From: Plantactinospora mayteni
GTDB lineage: Bacteria > Actinomycetota > Actinomycetes > Mycobacteriales > Micromonosporaceae
Length of the DNA stretch: 64,000 bases
Assembly (NCBI RefSeq): GCF_016862935.1
Contig: NZ_BONX01000054.1
Span: forward strand, 62,001-126,000
Direction of reading: 5' to 3'
In this document: positions 58,943-64,000 of the stretch, one piece after another
Layout of the letters: every line of letters begins with the position of its first letter
How positions within the stretch are numbered: the first letter of the stretch is position 1
Notes under the pieces: generated by a model
Database searches by the model: none
The model's input: the letters and a program-made list of their open reading frames with translations, nothing else
Told to the model about the DNA's origin: nothing
Translations under genes and position numbers: made by a program

Positions 58943-61726
58943 GTGATCCCACGACGGCCGCGACACCTCCGGCGGATTCTCGCCGGAGCTGTCGTCACCA
59001 CGGTCGTTGCCGGCCTGAGCGTCGTCTCAGGGCCGGCCCAGGCCGCGACACCCACCCCCGACCAGCAGTGGGCGGCGATCCAGTCGCTGCTCGCGAACAT
59101 CAAGGGTCGCTGGACCGACCAGTCCTATCCGAACGCGATCGTCAACGGCATGCCGAGTACCGCCCTGCTCGGCAACGGCGACATCGGCGTCACCTCGGCC
59201 GGCAGTACCGGCGTGAAGACCTTCCTCGTCTCGAAGGGCAACTTCTGGCGGGGCAACCCCGGCCCGGCGGTCGCGCCGGTCGGCGGGGTGACCCTGGCCG
59301 CCGCTGGTGGTGGCTCCGGCTCGACCAACCTGGCGCTCGGCGCGACCGCGACCGCCACCAGCTCGCATCCGTCGTTCCCGCCGTCCCGCGCGGTCAGCGG
59401 GCAGTGGGGGAGCGGCTACGAGGGCTGGGTCTCCGAGATCGGCAAGCCGCAGACCCTCACCGTCGACCTGGGCAGCGCCAAGACGTTCACCCGGTACCTC
59501 GTCCGGCACGACAGCGCGGCCCGGCCGGCCGAGACGGCCAACAACACCCGGAACTTCCAGGTGCAGACGTCGACCGACAACCAGAACTGGACGACGATCG
59601 ACACGGTCACCGGCAACACGGCGGCGGTCACCGACCGGACGGTGGCGTCGCGTACCGCCCGCTGGGTGCGGCTGGTGATCAGCGAGCCGACCCAGGGCAG
59701 CACCCCGGACTCGCAGCAGAACCCCCGGGCCCGGATCGGGCAGCTCGAACTCTACGGTCCGGGTGGCGGCCCCGGTGGTCCCGGCGGGGCGTTCCTGGAG
59801 GAGCAGAACATCCTCCGGGGCGAGGTCGACACCACGATGACGATCGGCGGGCAGCCGGTCGTGCTGAAGACCTGGCTGGCGGCCGACGACAACCTGCTGG
59901 TCACCTCGATCCGGTCCACCGGTACCGCGGCGGTGCGGCTGGAGGCGCGTACCTGGTCGGGTGCGACCAGCCCGATGGGCGGCTTCACCCAGACCTCCGG
60001 GGTCGCCGGCAACACCACCTGGGCGTCCCGGACCACGCCGTCCGGCGCCCGCTGGGTGTCCCGGGCTGCGCTGGCCAGCCGGCTCGTCGGCACCAACCCG
60101 GTCGGCGCGCCGACCTCCTCGGGCAACACCGCCCGGTTCCAGTTCGACCTGCAAGCCGGCCAGACGGTACGCCTGACGACGGCGGTCGCCGGCGGTGGCG
60201 CCAACCCGGCCGACCCGGCCCCGAACGCGCGGAGTCTCGCCGACGCGCAGACCGGCACCGGGTTGGACAGCCTCTACAACCAGCATGTCGAGTGGTGGAA
60301 GCAGTACTGGCTGCGCTCCTACGTCGACCTGAACGACGACGTGCTGGAACGCTTCTACTACGCCGCGCAGTACTTCCTCGGGTCGGCGAGCCGCAACGGC
60401 AAGACCGCGCCGGGGCTCTACGGGCTGTGGATCACCAAGGACGACCCGTACTTCAACGGCGACTACCACATGAACTACAACTTCAACGCCAACTTCTACG
60501 GGGCGTACTCGTCGAACCGGGCCGACTTCGCGCTGCCGTTCATGGACGCGATCACCAGCTACCTGCCGGAGGCGCGGCGGCTCTCCGTGCAGGAGTTGCA
60601 ACGGGTCAAGTCCGACTACGTGACGCCGAGGTTCGGCACCGGCGGCATCCCCGGCGGGGTGCTCTTCCCGGTCGGGATCAGCCCGTTCGGCGGCACCCCG
60701 GACACCAACTACTGGCAGCAGGTCGGCAACTCGCTCTTCGCCGTCGTGGAGTTCATCCGGTACTGGGACTACACCCGGGACCGGAGCTACCTCCAGAACC
60801 GGGCGTACCCGTTCATGAAGGAGGTGGCGACCTTCTTCAGCCGCTGGATGGAGTACGACTCGGCCACCGGCCGGTACACGACCTGGGGCGGACCGCACGA
60901 GGGGACCTGGGCCCGCAACCCGAGCCTCGACGTCGGGATGCTGCGCTACCTGCTGACCTCGCTGCTCGCCGCGAGCAACGAACTCGGGCTGGACGCCGGG
61001 TCCCGGCCGCTCTGGCAGCAGATGCTGAACGGCCTGCCACCGATCGCCACCACCACGCACAACGGCAGGACGGTGTACGCGCTCGGCGACCCGGGTACGG
61101 TCTCCGACGGCCGGGCGATCCGGCCCGGGGACAACACGGTCAACCTCGAGTTCATCCACCCGGGCGAGGCGCTGGGCCTCAACTCGCCGGCCGCCGACCG
61201 GCAGCGGGCGATCGACACCCTGGACGCGATGAACTCGTGGGGGCAGGACAACAGTTTCCCGAAGGTCTTCACCCAGGCGGCCCGGGTGGGCTATCCCGCG
61301 CAGAGTCTGATCGACCGGCTCAAGGCGCAGATCACCGCCAAGACCGACCCGAACCTGCGGATCCGCGACGAGTGGCACGGGCTGGAGAAGTCCGGCGCCA
61401 CCGAGGCGGTCAACAACCTGCTGGTGCAGAGCGACGACGGCGTCGTGACGGTCTTCCCGGTCTGGCCGACCGGCCGGGACGCCAGTTTCGTCAAGCTGCG
61501 GGAGCGGGACGCCTTCCTGGTGTCGAGCCAGCTCACCGGCGGCCGGGTGAGTTATGTCGACGTGACCAGCGAGCAGGGGCGGCAGCTCCGGCTGCGTAAC
61601 CCGTGGCCGGGCCGGCCCGTCGTGGTGACCAGGTCCGGCGGCGGGACGGTGACGCCGACGGTCAGTGGCGACGTGGTGTCGTTCCCGACCCAGGCCGGCG
61701 TGACGTACTCGATCACGTCGCCGTAG
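58943..61726 (+). CDS. Secreted GH95-like glycoside hydrolase with F5/8 type C domain
   Basis: This 927-residue exported protein starts at GTG 58943 after AGGAAGGACC. The signal peptide ends near AQA. The catalytic region starts with NGMPSTALLGNGDIGVTSAG and is split by a discoidin-like module (about 128-272; ATATSSHPSFPPSRAVSGQW, WVRLVISEPTQG). The (alpha/alpha)6 barrel contains GLWITKDDPYFNGDYHMNYN then FNANFYGAYSSNR, analogous to the catalytic region of GH95-type enzymes. The substrate is unknown; its place between an importer locus and pectate lyases suggests a plant cell-wall side chain. Confidence 0.82.
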   Translation: MIPRRPRHLRRILAGAVVTTVVAGLSVVSGPAQAATPTPDQQWAAIQSLLANIKGRWTDQSYPNAIVNGMPSTALLGNGDIGVTSAGSTGVKTFLVSKGNFWRGNPGPAVAPVGGVTLAAAGGGSGSTNLALGATATATSSHPSFPPSRAVSGQWGSGYEGWVSEIGKPQTLTVDLGSAKTFTRYLVRHDSAARPAETANNTRNFQVQTSTDNQNWTTIDTVTGNTAAVTDRTVASRTARWVRLVISEPTQGSTPDSQQNPRARIGQLELYGPGGGPGGPGGAFLEEQNILRGEVDTTMTIGGQPVVLKTWLAADDNLLVTSIRSTGTAAVRLEARTWSGATSPMGGFTQTSGVAGNTTWASRTTPSGARWVSRAALASRLVGTNPVGAPTSSGNTARFQFDLQAGQTVRLTTAVAGGGANPADPAPNARSLADAQTGTGLDSLYNQHVEWWKQYWLRSYVDLNDDVLERFYYAAQYFLGSASRNGKTAPGLYGLWITKDDPYFNGDYHMNYNFNANFYGAYSSNRADFALPFMDAITSYLPEARRLSVQELQRVKSDYVTPRFGTGGIPGGVLFPVGISPFGGTPDTNYWQQVGNSLFAVVEFIRYWDYTRDRSYLQNRAYPFMKEVATFFSRWMEYDSATGRYTTWGGPHEGTWARNPSLDVGMLRYLLTSLLAASNELGLDAGSRPLWQQMLNGLPPIATTTHNGRTVYALGDPGTVSDGRAIRPGDNTVNLEFIHPGEALGLNSPAADRQRAIDTLDAMNSWGQDNSFPKVFTQAARVGYPAQSLIDRLKAQITAKTDPNLRIRDEWHGLEKSGATEAVNNLLVQSDDGVVTVFPVWPTGRDASFVKLRERDAFLVSSQLTGGRVSYVDVTSEQGRQLRLRNPWPGRPVVVTRSGGGTVTPTVSGDVVSFPTQAGVTYSITSP

Positions 61727-61745
61727 TTTCGCGCGGCGACGGACT

Positions 61746-61781
61746 CCACCGGCCCGGCGAGGGACTTCGCCGGGCCGGTGG
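61746..61781. terminator. Bidirectional hairpin terminator
   Basis: A perfect 15-bp stem (CCACCGGCCCGGCGA with TCGCCGGGCCGGTGG) and 6-nt loop lie between convergent genes ending at 61726 and 61801. Confidence 0.8.
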
Positions 61782-61800
61782 CCTGTCGGCTCCCGGCTGG

Positions 61801-63009
61801 CTACAGCCGGGCGCCGAGCTGCGGATAGTCGCGGGGGCGCAGGAAGTCCGAGCCGCGGATGTTGCCGTTCGCGTCGCGCGGACCGGTCAGCGTGCCCGAG
61901 TTGGTGCTGACCAGGTCGGCCGCGCTCCACGAACTCTTGATGTTCCAGGAGTTGCCGGTGGCCGTGGAGGAGCCGAGCGAGACCCCGGCGCCGTTGGCGA
62001 CCGCGAGGTTCCCGGTCAGCCGGGAGGTGGAGTTGGCGAACTTGAACCCGCCGTCACCGTTGCACCAGGCGCTGTTCCGGTCCACGGTGATGGTGCCGGG
62101 GTTGCCGTTGTCGATGAAGCCGCCGACGGCGTTGTCGAAGGCGATGCTGTTCCGGATGGTGTGGTTGGCCGGCGGGTCGGGGTCGCCGCCGCCCATCTTG
62201 AAGCCGTTGCCGTCGCCGACGTAGTCGGGCAGGTTCCACCGGTTGACGCCGTTGCCCCAGGCGGCCGAGTTCTCGACCAGGATCGGCGAGGTGAACAGCC
62301 AGGCGTCGAACCCGTCGTCGGAGTTGTTCCAGAGCCGGGCGCCGCGTACGACGTTGCCGCTGCCCGAGCCCTCCTTGATGGCGAGCCCGTCGGCGCTCTC
62401 GCCGTTCTTGCGCGGGTCGCGGTTGCCGTACGCGTCGAGGTTCAGCACCTGGTTGTTGCTGGACGCGCTCTGGATCTGGAGGCCGGACTCGTAGTTGTCC
62501 CGGGCGACGATCCGGTCGAAGACGTTGTTGTTGCAGTCCCGGCAGAAGATCGCGTACGGCCCGTGGATGATCTCCAGCCCCTGGATGCGCCAGTAGTCGG
62601 CCTCGATGTGCAGCACCCCGCGCTCCAGGTTGGGGATGCTGCCGCCGACCGGCGCCGGGGTGTGCGGCAGGTTCTCCCCGTCCAGCACCACCCGTTCGCC
62701 GTTGTAGTTGCCGATCGTGTACGGGCTGCCCGACGTCCCGTCCTTCATGATCCGTACGTTGGTACTGAACTGGTAGGTGCCGCCCCGCAGCGCGATGGTG
62801 GTGCCCGGGGTGGCCAGGGTGACCGCCCGGCCCAGCGTCGCCAGTGGCGCGCTCAACGTGCCCGGGTTGGCGTCGTTGCCGTTCGTCGCCACGATCAGCG
62901 TCGACGCCGCGGCCTGGGCGGGGACGGTGGGGCCGAGACTGGTGGCCGCGGCGGCGGCGACGGTGGCGGCCAGCGCCGCGGTCAGTGCCGTTCGGTGCAG
63001 TCGTGACAT
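61801..63009 (-). CDS. Secreted pectate lyase, PL9-like right-handed beta-helix
   Basis: This 402-residue exported protein starts at ATG 63009 with GGGAG upstream. The signal peptide ends near AQAAA. The domain opens with TLIVATNGNDANPGTLSAPL, typical of DUF1565/PL9, then parallel beta-helix repeats (YWRIQGLEIIHGPYAIFCRD; NNVFDRIVARDNYESGLQIQ; DGFDAWLFTSPILVENSAAW; GNGFKMGGGDPDPPANHTIR). PL9 enzymes cleave polygalacturonan or rhamnogalacturonan by beta-elimination with calcium. It is followed on the same strand, upstream, by another pectate lyase gene. Confidence 0.85.
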   Translation of the reverse strand: MSRLHRTALTAALAATVAAAAATSLGPTVPAQAAASTLIVATNGNDANPGTLSAPLATLGRAVTLATPGTTIALRGGTYQFSTNVRIMKDGTSGSPYTIGNYNGERVVLDGENLPHTPAPVGGSIPNLERGVLHIEADYWRIQGLEIIHGPYAIFCRDCNNNVFDRIVARDNYESGLQIQSASSNNQVLNLDAYGNRDPRKNGESADGLAIKEGSGSGNVVRGARLWNNSDDGFDAWLFTSPILVENSAAWGNGVNRWNLPDYVGDGNGFKMGGGDPDPPANHTIRNSIAFDNAVGGFIDNGNPGTITVDRNSAWCNGDGGFKFANSTSRLTGNLAVANGAGVSLGSSTATGNSWNIKSSWSAADLVSTNSGTLTGPRDANGNIRGSDFLRPRDYPQLGARL

Positions 63010-63041
63010 CGAGAAACTCCCTGGTGGTGGTCGACCGGGTG

Positions 63042-63073
63042 GGCGGGCCCGCGCCGTGTCGCGCGGACCCGCC
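63042..63073 (-). terminator. Hairpin terminator between the pectate lyase genes
   Basis: Arms GGCGGGCCCGCGC and GCGCGGACCCGCC pair at 12 of 13 positions around a 6-nt loop. It lies 17 bp past the stop of the PL3 gene and 33 bp before the start of the PL9 gene. Confidence 0.55.
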
Positions 63074-63089
63074 GGATGCGGCCCGGGGG

Positions 63090-64000
63090 TTACCGGTAGG
63101 TGAGGTCGGACGAGGAGTAGATGCAGTTGGTGCCGTCGGCACCGGTACCGACCTGGGTCGGCTCGTCACCGTCGTCGTTGCCGTTGTACTTGCGGCAGAT
63201 CACCATGGACCGGCCGGAGTCGTTGACGATGGTGATCCCGGTGAACCGGGCGGTGTCGCCGTAGTTCACGTTGATCCCGGCGACGGTGTTGCCCGGCCGG
63301 GTCAGCGTGACGTTGCGGATCACGACGTTGCGCCGGTACTGGGTCGAGCAGTTTCCGCAGGAGCGGTAGAAGGTGCCGAAGTTGCTGGCCTGGAAGTTCT
63401 GGATGGTCAGCGTGCCGGGCCCGTTGTGCTGGAACACCTTGTCGCTGGCGCTGCGCGCGCCGCCGCCGTCGACCAGGAAGCTCGGCGATCCGCTGCCCCG
63501 GAAGGTGGCGGCGTCCTCGCCGACGTCCTCCCACCAGACGTTGCGCAGGGTGCACGGCCCGGCGCAGTGCACGCCGTCCCCGGCGGGTGCGCCGATGATG
63601 ACGTTCTGCAGGGTGGCGCCGGAGGCGAGGCTGAACATCGGGTCCTGGTCCTCTTCCTGCCCACCGTCGCCGATGCAGCAGTACCGGCGCATCCCGCCGT
63701 CGAGGGTGCCGGAGACCGGGATGGTGCCGTTGACGCCGACCTGCCCGGTCGGGGTGGGCCAGCCACCGGTCGGCGGCGGGTTCGTCGGCGGCGTGCCGCC
63801 GTTGACGGTGACCAGCCGCCACTGCTGGTTCGCGCCGTTCAGGTCGGCGAACTGGGCGATCGGGGCGCCGTCGGCGGTCGACCACTCCCAGACGTCCAGC
63901 GCCTTGCTGGTGTGCCGGTTGATGAACCGGACGTGCCCGCCGTCGGAGTCGGCGAGCCGGAAGTGCTGCCGGGTGTTGTTGTTGTCGGTCATCTGGACCA
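63090..64000 (-). CDS. Pectate lyase (PL3-like) with ricin-type domain, 5' part outside the window
   Basis: This partial gene runs off the right edge; the ATG at 63992 is internal, since the frame is open to the end. The visible 303 residues begin within a ricin/CBM13 trefoil (FINRHTSKALDVWEWSTADG, NGANQQWRLV), then a Pro-rich linker and a PL3 beta-helix (about 90-300) with GVHCAGPCTLRNVWWEDVGE and the cysteine-rich DSGRSMVICRKYNGN near the end. PL3 enzymes are calcium-dependent pectate lyases that act outside the cell. The signal peptide and any further domain lie outside the window. Confidence 0.85.
   Translation of the reverse strand, partial: VQMTDNNNTRQHFRLADSDGGHVRFINRHTSKALDVWEWSTADGAPIAQFADLNGANQQWRLVTVNGGTPPTNPPPTGGWPTPTGQVGVNGTIPVSGTLDGGMRRYCCIGDGGQEEDQDPMFSLASGATLQNVIIGAPAGDGVHCAGPCTLRNVWWEDVGEDAATFRGSGSPSFLVDGGGARSASDKVFQHNGPGTLTIQNFQASNFGTFYRSCGNCSTQYRRNVVIRNVTLTRPGNTVAGINVNYGDTARFTGITIVNDSGRSMVICRKYNGNDDGDEPTQVGTGADGTNCIYSSSDLTYR

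Overview
This window is high-GC actinobacterial DNA with GTG and TTG starts, AAGGAG/GGAGG ribosome sites, many secreted multidomain carbohydrate-active proteins, an XRE-DUF397 pair and FCD-type GntR regulators. I infer a Micromonosporaceae-like soil actinomycete; the assignment rests on gene content and base composition only. No rRNA, tRNA, CRISPR array or intact transposase was seen.

Layout. 91-11207 (minus): four secreted proteins, two sorbosone/glucose-dehydrogenase-like, one ThuA/DUF1080 and one GH95-like, with accessory binding domains. 11585-13417: two small proteins divergent from an XRE-DUF5753/DUF397 module. 13821-15042: an unknown protein and a SUKH-4 immunity-like protein. 15043-19530: a decayed area with an internally deleted reductase, an intact reductase, a Tat-exported TPR/aspartyl-protease-fold protein whose catalytic aspartates are replaced, a histidine kinase fragment, and three tandem paralogous secreted mini-proteins. 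19630-24921: lysyl oxidase-like protein, then an ABC exporter with a NarL-type two-component pair. 25140-32305: DinB, a 1085-residue orphan protein, IS1380 and GrpB remnants, DUF1801, a second reductase, and a membrane protein divergent from a TetR regulator.

32421-46051 is a complete L-fucose utilisation locus. A secreted GH95 alpha-L-fucosidase lies divergent to an operon for the non-phosphorylative pathway: FAH-family hydrolase, L-fuconate dehydratase, SDR dehydrogenase, sugar ABC importer, mutarotase, aldo/keto reductase, lactonase and FCD/GntR regulator. An ACATCSGATGT-like palindrome precedes the fucosidase, the operon and the importer. A one-mismatch copy precedes the GH95-like gene at 11207, suggesting one regulon.

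46074-64000: a sulfotransferase; a divergent zinc dehydrogenase and IlvD/Edd dehydratase; then a LacI-controlled sugar import locus (LacI, substrate-binding lipoprotein, two permeases, a cytoplasmic glycosidase) with GATAACGTTATC operators at two promoters; then a secreted GH95-like enzyme and two pectate lyases, the last running off the window.

A 91-92 bp element with 17-bp terminal inverted repeats (TGAACCTTTTTCAACCT) occurs at 21886, 47013 and 53984, and a fragment opens the window. Two copies supply the stop codon of the upstream gene, and one has apparently removed the normal start of a response regulator.
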